DNA of 64,000 nucleotides from CAXBBB01 sp963815505 (GTDB taxonomy: Bacteria; Bacteroidota; Rhodothermia; Rhodothermales; BA12): the NCBI GenBank assembly GCA_963815505.1, contig CAWFGU010000021.1, positions 1 through 64,000 on the forward strand, written 5' to 3'. The translations under genes and the position numbers were made by a program. Each line of letters starts with the position of its first letter. The first letter of the stretch is position 1. Below, one piece after another: positions 1 through 8,810 of this stretch. The notes beneath the pieces are model-generated. The model was not told where the DNA came from and did no database searches. It saw only the letters and a list, made by a program, of their open reading frames with translations.

Positions 1-3000
1 CAGCGGGGCCGCGGATACAGCGGTGTTGTTGCCGCGCGTCGACTCGGGTTCGTCGACCGCGCTGGTGCGGTCCGATCTGACGAGCACGTAGAAACTGCCC
101 GTCAGATCGGCGGGAAGACGCGCGTCGATCTGGGCATCGTAGGCGACTCCATCGGCCAGCGCGCCGACGCGAACGAACGCGCCGATGACACGGTCGTCGT
201 CCGAAAAGGTCTGATCGTTCGACAGCACGACCACGTCGCGCCAACTCGTCGCTGCCGTCGCGCGGTTGCCGCTGTTGACGACGCGCCACGTCAGCGGCAG
301 GACGGCTCCGGCGTCGGCGGTCGTTGCAGGCTGGGCCGTCCACGCTACGGTCAGATCGGGCCGAGGGCGCGGGGTGACCGTTAGTGTGGTCGAAGCGCGG
401 TTGTTGGTCTCGTCTGACTCGAAGCGGACGCTGTCGGCGTCGGTTACGACGTAAAGCGAGTAGGCGCCGGACGCGAGATCGCGCGGAATCACGACGGTTC
501 GGTCGCGCTGGTAGCGGGCGCCTGCGCCCAACGGATCACGCTCGGAAACTCGGTCGACTCGCAACGCTCGCTGCTGGCCGGGCCACGTGGTGCCGGGCGC
601 GAGGTAGACCAAGTCGCGGCGGTTGGTGCGTCCCATCGGCAGCGCGCCGCCCGCGTTGGCGATTTCGTACGATGCGACGAACGACTGCCCCTGCACGACC
701 GACGACGGAGCCGCAACGCGCGCCACAGTCAGGTCAGGCGCGGCGCCCGGAGTCACGACGAGCGCTGCCGCAACGGTGTTGTCGTCGCGGTAGAGCACGT
801 CGTTGACGAACTCGTTGAGCTTGCGGTCGGGATCGACGGTGACGAACAGCGTAAACGATCCGCTCAGGCCCTCGGGCAGCGCCAGTTTGATCGACGCCGT
901 CCTGAATCCGTCGGGTTCGATCTGCCCCGGCTGGAGCGCGTCGACGAAGGCGCTGGCGAGCAGTCGATCGGCTTCCTCACCGTCGACTTCGAGCACGTCG
1001 TCGTCGGAGAGATATACGTCGTACTCGACGATGGCGCGTGGGACGGCGCTCGGGCCTCGGTTGAGCAGTTGGAACGAGACCGAAATGCTGTCGCTGCTCG
1101 ACACCGTAGCGGGGACGGAGAACGCGCGGACGGTCACGTCGGACGGCGGCAACTCGCGCTGTACCGATTGGATGTCCGTGCGATACGCGTTGTTGTCGCG
1201 CGCGGCACCCTCGAACACGTCCAGCTTGAGATCGGCGAACGCGTAGACGTAGGCGGTATCGGGTAGAGGGACTTCAGCCCTGGCGGCAGCGTCGGGCAAC
1301 GAGACGGGTTCTGTCCGAACCGTAAACGTCTGTCCTGGGTCGACTTCCTGGACGAGCGACGTTTCGCCGAGCAGAATCGCCGTCGAGCGGTTGAACGTGC
1401 TGCTGGACTGGAAAAAGAGGCCGTTGACGAAGTTGCGTGCGGGGGCATCGCCCTCGTTGACGCCGGTCACCTCGAACACGTAGCGGACAGGAAAAAGCGA
1501 AGCAATCGTTCCGTTGGCAGAGACCGGACAGGGCTGATAGTAACCGCCACCGATGAGAGCCGCGCCAGCGCCAGCCGATGCGCTCGAACCGGCAGCCTGT
1601 GACCGCGAGCGGCTGGAGGAGCCGATGCGCGGAGGCGGATAGTAGCAGTAGGGTTGCGGATCGCCGATGGCGGTGATGCGCAGATCGGGTAGGTTGGGCA
1701 GCGTCACGCTGATTGCGCGGTCGCTCTGGTTGTCCGTCTCGTCCGACTCGGTTTCGCGGCGACGGTCGTCCACGCGTACGATCAACCGATACGCGCCGCT
1801 GACGACGTCTTCTTCGCGGACCGTGATGAGACGTCCCGCACGCCGCACGCTGACGGGAATGTCGACGCGCTGCGTTTGGAGATAGCGCTCGCCCGGCCCC
1901 AAGGCCGACGGGTTGGCGAAGCGGCCCAGAAACGCGTCGTCCTGACTGACCGAATCGTCGCGCGACAGGTAGACGGCGTCCGTCCAGCTTCCCGATCGCG
2001 TCGCTGCGATGCCGTCGTTCGTCACCGTCCAGCCGACTTCGATCTGCGACCGACCGAACGCCGTCGCAGGCGCGTCGATTTGGGAGACGACGAGGTTGGA
2101 GGCTGCGCCGGTCGTGAACGTCCAGATCGGCCCATCGGTCGTGCCGTTCGGGTTGCGCGCGACGACCTGCCAGTTGTACGTCCGGTCGAGTTCGAGCGTA
2201 TTGGGTAGCGTCAGCGCGGGCTGATTCGTCGTTCTAGTCGGTTGGCTGGGACGCGCCTGGACACTCGGCCACACGTACACGTCGTACGAGAGCGCGAACC
2301 GCGCTGGGGACCACTCCAAACGTGGCTTGGCCGGAACGCTGAGCGATCCGCTGGCCGGGTTGGGGTTGGAGACGGCGAGCGGAACGGCGTCGGTCATCGG
2401 GTTGCGATCACTCGTCGACGCCAGCGCCCACTGCCCGCGCATATCGTCGACCGTGACGGTCAGCGTTTGGGCCGTCAGGTCAGCGTTCGCCTCGACCACC
2501 TGCCACGCGTCCGACGGCGTCGCCCGGCGCACCATGCGCAGGTCGGCTGGCGCGTAGATGTCCGAAAAGGTGTCGTAGCTGAACACCAGCTGCGTTCGAA
2601 TGCCACTCTTGGGCAGGGCATCCATAGTCCAGTACGCGTTCTGCGACACGTTGACGATGCCCGCCGGAGCATTCCCGCCCGGTGCCTCGCGGTACAGCCG
2701 GACGCTGAAGATCGCGTCCTGCACGGCCGACTCGACGTCGACGACAACCTCAGGGAACGGGTAGGGAAAGAGAGCGGAATTGCCCACCTCGAACCAGTAG
2801 CGATCTTCGGCATCTGCGTTAGGAGCCGCAGCGAAGTAGCGTGCGTCGTCGAGCGAGGCCACGTTCAGCGTCGTCGGGGCCGTGATGCCGATTTCGCGCG
2901 CTGTTGCGCCGCCGGACTCGTAGAGGATTGGCACGTCGATAGACACGCTGGGGTCGAGTTGGAGCGGGAATAGCACCATTCCGAAGCCGTAGCGCACCCG

Positions 3001-4458
3001 AACGCCCTTGGGCACGAAGACGCGCGCCGAGACGACCGAGTCCGCCGCCGATTGGGCCGACGTTCCGGGAAGCAAGACGCTCGAAAGCGCATACCGCCCC
3101 GCCGCCAGACCGCTCGCCACTTCGACGAAAAGCAGGCCGCCGTCGATCACGCCGGTCTGCTGCTGTCTCCGAGGGTCGACTTGAATGGTCGCGTAGGTGC
3201 CATCGAACGCAGGCACGAAGTCCCATCGCCCTACCCCCGTGCTCACGCGTCCGCCCGCAAGGCCCATGTCGCCGCCCGCCCACAGGCGCGCCGTCGCACC
3301 CGATCCAGACACAGTCAACGCGTGGACGTCGGCGCGAAGCCCGTCGAGATCCCGGATGCCATCGGCCAGGCTCGACCACGCGTTCGTCGCCGGATCGTAG
3401 ACACCGATGGCTCTCAGCGAACGTTCTCCGGGCACGCCCACGTCTGGAAGGACCGAGTGGAAACTGCCCGCCACGATCAGCTTGCCGTCGTGGACCGTCA
3501 GCACGCGCGGGTCTTCGCCGCCGAATCGGGCGACGCGCTCCCATCGCCCGTCCGCTTTCAGGCGATGGAGCGAACCCAGCGCGCCGCTCAACCCTTCGTG
3601 AATCGCGTAGAGCGTCTGACCGACGTAGGCGATGCCGTAGACGTTATAGTCGAAGTCCGCGTTGCCGACTTTGGACCAGACCGAGCCGTTCCAACGGGCT
3701 ACGTTGCCCACCTTGACGACCGTTCCGTCCGTGTTGACCAAGCCGTTGAATACGTCGCCGCCCAGAATCAGATCGCCCGTCGCGGGATCGGTTATCATCG
3801 CGTCGATATTGGTGTAGCGCGTGCCGCTGACGCCTCGCCCTAAGGATTGCCAGGTCGATCCGTCCCACGAAATGATGCTGTTCGAGGCGACGAGCGTACC
3901 GTCCGTGTTGACGCCGTTGGTAAACTCGCCGCTGTCCGAGCCGCCGACGTACAGCGTGCCGTCCGGCGCGACGTGCAGGCTCTGAACGGCTCCGTCGACG
4001 CCCCTTCCGACGCTCTGAAACTGCGTTCCATCCCACCGCGCGACGTTGGGCGATTCCGTCGATCCAAACGGCTCGAATGTGCCGCCGACGTACAGATCTC
4101 CGTTTGCCGCAAATGCCAGTGCCTCAATCGCGGCGAACGTGATTCCCAGGTCGATCTGGTCCCACGCAGAGCCATCCCAGCGCAGCAATCCCGTATTGGG
4201 CAGACTGGACGCTGCCCCCGCCACATACACTTCGCCAGTCGTCGGGTGAGTAACAGCAGCACGTACTTCCATCGTCAGGATACCCGCTCCCGTTCCCGCG
4301 AAACTGCCGAGGCTCGCGGCTTCGGGTGGAATGCCAAACGCGCCGGACCACACCCCCGGCAGACTGGGTGGCGCAGCGACCTGCGCGTGGACGGCCGGCA
4401 GCGATGCCACGCCGATCAAAAGACAGAACAGGCGAGCAAGAAAAACAGAGAAGCGCAT
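1..4458 (-). CDS. Very large secreted beta-propeller + CARDB-repeat protein (partial)
   Basis: An open frame of 1486 codons runs off the left edge, so the C-terminus is missing. The start ATG is followed by a signal peptide (MRFSVFLARLFCLL...AVHAQ). Residues ~45-400 hold repeated blade-like units with a recurring 'VARWDG..F/W' pattern and 'LYVGG', typical of kelch/delta-60-like propellers. Around 715-780 is a fibronectin-III-like segment ('NPNPASGSL', 'PRLEWSP', 'YDVYVWPS'). At least five CARDB-type units follow (starts near residues 784, 923, 1103, 1236 and 1364), each with a 'DLTV/DLRI' strand and conserved acidic 'ESDETNN'-like hairpins. A Ser/Gly/Tyr-rich insertion near residue 936 contains 'PYCYYPPP'. 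In the family, such proteins are secreted adhesins, often by T9SS, but the sorting domain would lie outside the window. Function beyond surface or extracellular adhesion is unknown. Confidence 0.85.
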   Translation of the reverse strand, partial: MRFSVFLARLFCLLIGVASLPAVHAQVAAPPSLPGVWSGAFGIPPEAASLGSFAGTGAGILTMEVRAAVTHPTTGEVYVAGAASSLPNTGLLRWDGSAWDQIDLGITFAAIEALAFAANGDLYVGGTFEPFGSTESPNVARWDGTQFQSVGRGVDGAVQSLHVAPDGTLYVGGSDSGEFTNGVNTDGTLVASNSIISWDGSTWQSLGRGVSGTRYTNIDAMITDPATGDLILGGDVFNGLVNTDGTVVKVGNVARWNGSVWSKVGNADFDYNVYGIAYVGQTLYAIHEGLSGALGSLHRLKADGRWERVARFGGEDPRVLTVHDGKLIVAGSFHSVLPDVGVPGERSLRAIGVYDPATNAWSSLADGIRDLDGLRADVHALTVSGSGATARLWAGGDMGLAGGRVSTGVGRWDFVPAFDGTYATIQVDPRRQQQTGVIDGGLLFVEVASGLAAGRYALSSVLLPGTSAQSAADSVVSARVFVPKGVRVRYGFGMVLFPLQLDPSVSIDVPILYESGGATAREIGITAPTTLNVASLDDARYFAAAPNADAEDRYWFEVGNSALFPYPFPEVVVDVESAVQDAIFSVRLYREAPGGNAPAGIVNVSQNAYWTMDALPKSGIRTQLVFSYDTFSDIYAPADLRMVRRATPSDAWQVVEANADLTAQTLTVTVDDMRGQWALASTSDRNPMTDAVPLAVSNPNPASGSLSVPAKPRLEWSPARFALSYDVYVWPSVQARPSQPTRTTNQPALTLPNTLELDRTYNWQVVARNPNGTTDGPIWTFTTGAASNLVVSQIDAPATAFGRSQIEVGWTVTNDGIAATRSGSWTDAVYLSRDDSVSQDDAFLGRFANPSALGPGERYLQTQRVDIPVSVRRAGRLITVREEDVVSGAYRLIVRVDDRRRETESDETDNQSDRAISVTLPNLPDLRITAIGDPQPYCYYPPPRIGSSSRSRSQAAGSSASAGAGAALIGGGYYQPCPVSANGTIASLFPVRYVFEVTGVNEGDAPARNFVNGLFFQSSSTFNRSTAILLGETSLVQEVDPGQTFTVRTEPVSLPDAAARAEVPLPDTAYVYAFADLKLDVFEGAARDNNAYRTDIQSVQRELPPSDVTVRAFSVPATVSSSDSISVSFQLLNRGPSAVPRAIVEYDVYLSDDDVLEVDGEEADRLLASAFVDALQPGQIEPDGFRTASIKLALPEGLSGSFTLFVTVDPDRKLNEFVNDVLYRDDNTVAAALVVTPGAAPDLTVARVAAPSSVVQGQSFVASYEIANAGGALPMGRTNRRDLVYLAPGTTWPGQQRALRVDRVSERDPLGAGARYQRDRTVVIPRDLASGAYSLYVVTDADSVRFESDETNNRASTTLTVTPRPRPDLTVAWTAQPATTADAGAVLPLTWRVVNSGNRATAATSWRDVVVLSNDQTFSDDDRVIGAFVRVGALADGVAYDAQIDARLPADLTGSFYVLVRSDRTSAVDEPESTRGNNTAVSAAPL

Positions 4459-4814
4459 ACCTACAGAGATTGTAATTCTCCTCCCAGTATACATGCAAAC
4501 CTATCGCCACACGTAGCACGAGGATTAGAGCGCCTCTCAGTCCGCTTTCACGCTGCCCAATCCGCCAGCCATCACCGGCATCAGGCCGATGAGTTTTTGG
4601 GCTTGACCGGAAGCACGAGCGCGACGCACGGCCGGAGCGCGCACCCGACCACCCCATCCGACCGCCGGGTGCGACCAGGGTGGGGCGAGAGCAGCTTGGC
4701 CGTCGAATACACACGTAATCCGCCGCTACGGCGACGAACTCGTTTCCATTGAACGGATCGGAAACCGCGCGCTAACGCTCAGCGATACGATTCACTCTCC
4801 ACAACCCATCTGCA
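4459..4814. other. Divergent intergenic region (356 bp)
   Basis: This lies between the divergently transcribed CARDB protein and the sugar dehydrogenase, so it should hold both promoters. I found no convincing -33/-7 pair of the Bacteroidota type, no riboswitch and no small gene. Confidence 0.4.
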
Positions 4815-5948
4815 ATGCGCCTGTTCGTCCTCGTCACCCTCCTGCTGGTCGCTTGCGACGCACCCGCCACGGCGCAGCCCTCCGACGCCGTCGCCGAGGT
4901 GATGTCCGAAGCCGGTCCAGTCGGCCTGTTTCGCGTCGCCGGAGACCTGGAGCGTCCGTGGGCGATGACGTTCCTACCCGACGGCCGGATGCTCGTCACC
5001 GAACGGCCCGGACGCCTACGCATCGTTACGCCGGACGGCGACGTGTCTGACCCGGTCGCGGGCACACCGACGGTCTACGCGCAAGGTCAGGGCGGTCTAC
5101 TCGACGTAGCGCTCGATCCAGACTTCGATGCCAACGGCTACGTCTACCTCAGCTACGCGCGCCCCGGCCCCGGTGGTAGTGCGGCGACAGCGGTAGGTCG
5201 CGGGCGAATGGTTGCCGACAGTCTCGCCGGTTTCGAGGTACTCTGGACGCAGAAGGATTACATCGAAGGACCTAACCACTTCGGTAGCCGGCTGGCGTTC
5301 GGACCGGACGGCATGCTGTACATCTCGACCGGCGAGCGCTTCAAATTCACGCCCGCCCAAGACCTGACCGATCACCTGGGCACTGTAGTCCGCATCCGGC
5401 CCGACGGCTCGATTCCCGACGACAATCCATTCGTCGGCCGAGAGGGCGCGCTGCCTGAGATTTGGTCGTACGGCCATCGCAACGTTCAAAGCCTCGCCTT
5501 CCACCCAGTAACCGGCGAGTTGTGGGAAGCCGAGTTCGGCCCGCTCGGTGGCGACGAACTCAACCGCATCGCGCCGGGCGTCAACTATGGCTGGCCGACC
5601 GTGAGTTGGGGCAGCAACTACGACGGGTCGCCGATTCCCAACCCGCCGACGCGCCCCGATCTCACCGACGCTGTCCGCCAGTGGACACCCGTCATCTCGC
5701 CCTCGGGCATGACGTTTTATCAAGGCAGCATCTTTCCCGAGTGGAACGGAAGTTTGTTTATCAGCAGCCTGTCGCGCCTTGGCGTGGTGCGCCTGATGCT
5801 CGATGGGGGCGCGGTCACCCAAGAGGAAATCCTCCCGCTCGACAATCGCATCCGCGAAGTCGAGGCTGGTCCCGACGGTTACCTCTACGTCCTCACCGAC
5901 AAACGCGACGGCAGCATCCTGCGCATGGAGCCGCTGACGGGCGAGTGA
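4815..5948 (+). CDS. PQQ-dependent soluble sugar dehydrogenase (Asd/YliI family)
   Basis: 377 aa. It oxidises aldose sugars using pyrroloquinoline quinone and acts outside the cytoplasmic membrane. The N-terminus is a lipoprotein signal with lipobox LLVAC (Cys ~15), so it is probably membrane-anchored. Family hallmarks are clear: 'PWAMTFLPDGRMLVTER', 'GQGGLLDVALDPDF', 'NHFGSRLAFGPDG', 'IPDDNPFVG', 'EIWSYGHRNVQ', 'GGDELNRI', 'NYGWPTVSWG' and 'GPDGYLYVLTD'. They occur in the same order as in E. coli YliI (Asd), and the length is typical. The stop overlaps the GTG of the next gene (GTGA), implying translational coupling with the TonB receptor. No PQQ biosynthesis gene is in the window. The exact sugar substrate cannot be told from sequence. 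Confidence 0.9.
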   Translation: MRLFVLVTLLLVACDAPATAQPSDAVAEVMSEAGPVGLFRVAGDLERPWAMTFLPDGRMLVTERPGRLRIVTPDGDVSDPVAGTPTVYAQGQGGLLDVALDPDFDANGYVYLSYARPGPGGSAATAVGRGRMVADSLAGFEVLWTQKDYIEGPNHFGSRLAFGPDGMLYISTGERFKFTPAQDLTDHLGTVVRIRPDGSIPDDNPFVGREGALPEIWSYGHRNVQSLAFHPVTGELWEAEFGPLGGDELNRIAPGVNYGWPTVSWGSNYDGSPIPNPPTRPDLTDAVRQWTPVISPSGMTFYQGSIFPEWNGSLFISSLSRLGVVRLMLDGGAVTQEEILPLDNRIREVEAGPDGYLYVLTDKRDGSILRMEPLTGE

Positions 5949-7987
5949 TCCATACCGCAGCGCAAACCGTATGGATCGGCAGGTTCGCACCGGCCCTCTT
6001 CGCTCTCGCCTGGCTAGTCACTGCCTTCCCCGTCGCAGCACAAACGGCCGACACTACGGTCGTGCTCGATGCCGTTGAAGTCATTGCCGCGCCGTTTCGC
6101 CTCGACGCCGCGACGGCTCCTCTCGCGCTGTCGATTCGGACGCGCTCAGCAGCCGAGCGGGCGACCGACCCGGCCATCGCCATGGACGCGCTGGGACGTG
6201 GTCTGCCGGGCGTCTGGATCTCGGACCGAGGCAACGCATCGACGGGCGAGCGTGTGCTGATTCGAGGAACGGGCGGACGCGCTGCGTTCGGTGTTCGGAG
6301 CACGCATGTCCTGCTCGACGGCATCCCGCTCACGCTGGCAGACGGGCAGTCGCAACTCAACGTCGTCGACGCCTCTCTGGTGCAGTCGGTCGAGGTGATC
6401 CGAGGTCCGGCGTCGACGTTCTGGGGGAGTGGGTCGGGCGGCGTGCTGGCACTCTCGACGCGTGCGGACTTTGGTGCTCCACGCGTGGCGGCTCGCATCA
6501 GCGGCGGCGCTTACGGACTGGCCCAAGCCCACATCGCCGTTCGGCCCCAGGTTGCGAACGGGCGGTTGGCGCTCTGGGGATCGGGGCAGCGAGCAGACGG
6601 CTACCGCGACCACAGCGCATACCGCGTCGCGAGAGGCGGACTCTCAGGCGAACGGATGCTGCCGGGCGGACGCTCGGTCGGATTCGTGGCGCTGGGCGCG
6701 TGGATGCCGCGTGCCGAGTCGCCGGGTGGGTTGACGCGCGAGGCGGTGGACGAGGACCCGCGCCAGACGCGAGCGATCGCCATCGAGCGCGATGCGAGCA
6801 AACAGGTCACTCAGGGACACGCGGCGCTGACATACCGGCAACCGGTCGGCACGTCGACGCTCTCAGTCGCGCTGGGCGTAGGAGCGCGCAGGCTGCGCAA
6901 CCCCATCATCCCGCGCTACATCTCGCTCGACCGGTGGACTGGATTCGCGCGAGCCACCGTCGAGGGCGGATCGCGCGTTCGGTGGGCTGCCGGGGTCGAG
7001 GGCGAAACCCAGCGTGACGACCGCGCCGAGACGACCAACGAAGACGGAAACCGCACCGACACCATCCTGACGGACCAAGACGAATCCGTCGATTCGGGCG
7101 CGCTGTTCGGACGCGCCACGCTGAACGTCACGCCTCGCCTGGCCGCTACTCTGTCTGCCCGCGTCGACGCGCTCCGCTACGCCGCCACGCCCAACGGAGC
7201 ATCCGAACGCGCCCGCACGCTGACGGCGTTCAGCCCATCCATCGGCGCGACGTACCGACTCGTCAACGCCCGGACTGCAGCCGTCGCCTATGCCAACGCG
7301 TCGCTCGCCCTCGACGCCCCGACGACGACCGAACTGGGCAACCGAGCCGACGGCGGCGACGGCTTCAACGACGACCTCACGCCTGAACGCACCCGCGCCC
7401 TCGAGACCGGACTGCGCGTCAGCCGAAAGACGCTGGGCGGAACACTTGGCCTGGACGTAGCTGCTTTCGTCTCGCGCATCACCGATCTGCTCGTGCCCCG
7501 CGAAATCGACGACGTGACGTTCTATGACAACGAGGGGTCGGCCAGTTTCTCGGGCGTCGAACTCGGTCTGAGCGCCCAACGCGTCCGGCTGGCAGCAGGC
7601 CGACTCGACGCGCACGTCGCCGCATCCATTCAGACCGACACTCCGCCGCTAGGCTTTCCGCCTCGCTTCGCCACGTGGACCCTGACGTGGGCCGCCGACG
7701 CCCGACTTCCCCTAGTGCTCGGTATCGACGGCGAATCCATTGCGACGTACTCGGCGGGCGACGCGGCGCTGGATGACGTGCCGGGCTACTCGGTCGCTCA
7801 CCTGCGCGTCGGGCTGGCCGGACTTGGTGTCGGGCGCGGCGTGACCGTCTCCCCGTTCGTATCCATCCGCAACGTCACGGACGCGCGTTACTCAGGCTCG
7901 GCCGTCGTCAACGCATTCGGCGGGCGATTCCTCGAACCGTCGCCGAGGCGGCACGTGGTTGCGGGACTGTCGGTGTCATTCGAATAA
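5945..7987 (+). CDS. pqqU: TonB-dependent receptor, PqqU/YncD-like
   Basis: 680 aa outer-membrane receptor. A GTG start at 5945 overlaps the upstream stop and gives a clean signal peptide ending 'FPVAAQ'. A plug domain (residues ~45-150: 'LIRGTGGRAAFGVRSTHVLLDG', 'VEVIRGPASTFWGSGSGG') precedes the beta-barrel. I recognise YncD/PqqU-specific stretches: 'GYRDHSAYR', 'SPGGLTREA', 'TTELGNRADGG' and the C-terminal 'GGRFLEPSPRRHVVAG'. These correspond to 'GYRDHS', 'DPGGLTK', 'INELSYRADG' and 'NGRYYEPSPGRN' in E. coli YncD. YncD/PqqU is known to import PQQ. Coupling to a PQQ-type dehydrogenase supports the same job here, and the specificity is an inference from these two lines of evidence. Larger frame extensions upstream of 5945 lie inside the dehydrogenase and are not used. 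Confidence 0.85.
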   Translation: MIHTAAQTVWIGRFAPALFALAWLVTAFPVAAQTADTTVVLDAVEVIAAPFRLDAATAPLALSIRTRSAAERATDPAIAMDALGRGLPGVWISDRGNASTGERVLIRGTGGRAAFGVRSTHVLLDGIPLTLADGQSQLNVVDASLVQSVEVIRGPASTFWGSGSGGVLALSTRADFGAPRVAARISGGAYGLAQAHIAVRPQVANGRLALWGSGQRADGYRDHSAYRVARGGLSGERMLPGGRSVGFVALGAWMPRAESPGGLTREAVDEDPRQTRAIAIERDASKQVTQGHAALTYRQPVGTSTLSVALGVGARRLRNPIIPRYISLDRWTGFARATVEGGSRVRWAAGVEGETQRDDRAETTNEDGNRTDTILTDQDESVDSGALFGRATLNVTPRLAATLSARVDALRYAATPNGASERARTLTAFSPSIGATYRLVNARTAAVAYANASLALDAPTTTELGNRADGGDGFNDDLTPERTRALETGLRVSRKTLGGTLGLDVAAFVSRITDLLVPREIDDVTFYDNEGSASFSGVELGLSAQRVRLAAGRLDAHVAASIQTDTPPLGFPPRFATWTLTWAADARLPLVLGIDGESIATYSAGDAALDDVPGYSVAHLRVGLAGLGVGRGVTVSPFVSIRNVTDARYSGSAVVNAFGGRFLEPSPRRHVVAGLSVSFE

Positions 7988-7994
7988 CGACGCG

Positions 7995-8810
7995 TTAGCG
8001 GTTTCGGATCTCGGTCGTTTCGGGCAGATAGCGCCAGTAGCGCTTGGGCATGTGACGGCGCTGAAGCTCGGGGTTGCGGCGCTCGGGAATGTCGACCGAT
8101 CGGAAGTAGGCGCGCCATAACGCTTCGGACTGCGACGGCTGCGCCCGGTTGGCCTGCTTCCAGACGGCATCGGGGAAATCGTCCTGGATCGAGAGCCGCT
8201 CGCCGTTCCAAACCAGTCCGTAGCGCCTACGCGCGTCGAGGATGGCCCACTTCATCGCGGGAAAGCGGCGCTTGAAGTGCGCGCCGATCAGCGGCAGCAC
8301 ATCGCACTCGGGTTCGACGAACGAGACGTAGGTGCGCTCCTGATCCGATAGGGCGTCGGACTCGTCCAGATCGCCGAAGCGGACGAACGCGTGCATCCGG
8401 TGGACTTCGCGGCTGACCATCCGGCTCAGGCGTAGCCCCTCGAACGCCGGTTCAAACCCTACGTCTTCGAGCACGTCGCGACCGTGCGCCAGCAGCGCCA
8501 GCGCCAGCCGCACCGCCGTCCGATCCGCGCCCGGCCGCTCGCTCAACACGACGCGGTAGAGCAGCCGCAACGCTCCGCCCTGCCCCCGCCGCGCGATACG
8601 CTCCTCCAAGTCGGCGGCGACGTTCGCGTCGGTCGCGACGGCGTTAGGAGCACTGAAGAGTCCGCCCTGACTCGCCTCGTCCGACCGCACGACCGCACGC
8701 GGAATCCGCCCCACTCGTTCGGCACGCGCCACCACGCACAGCAGACCGTCGAACGTGCCATCGTAGGCAACATCGCCGCCAAGCGCTGGCTCCTGATATA
8801 GCCGGGTCAC
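7995..8810 (-). CDS. DUF4130 / TIGR03915-type putative DNA metabolism protein
   Basis: 271 aa. It belongs to the family that always travels with a radical-SAM protein of the TIGR03916 type; both are annotated as putative DNA modification or repair proteins, with no proven reaction. The GTG start (VTRLYQEPALGG...) overlaps the stop of the radical-SAM gene by GTGA, so the two are translationally coupled, which decides the start. Recognisable segments are 'YDGTFDGLLCVV' at the N-terminus, 'EVHRMHAFVRF' in the centre, 'KRRFPAMKWAILDARRRYG' and, near the C-terminus, 'LWRAYFRSVDIPERRNPELQ' followed by 'HMPKRYW'. The last block resembles uracil-DNA-glycosylase-associated proteins, where this domain is sometimes fused to a UDG. 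No signal peptide, so cytoplasmic. Confidence 0.85.
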   Translation of the reverse strand: MTRLYQEPALGGDVAYDGTFDGLLCVVARAERVGRIPRAVVRSDEASQGGLFSAPNAVATDANVAADLEERIARRGQGGALRLLYRVVLSERPGADRTAVRLALALLAHGRDVLEDVGFEPAFEGLRLSRMVSREVHRMHAFVRFGDLDESDALSDQERTYVSFVEPECDVLPLIGAHFKRRFPAMKWAILDARRRYGLVWNGERLSIQDDFPDAVWKQANRAQPSQSEALWRAYFRSVDIPERRNPELQRRHMPKRYWRYLPETTEIRNR

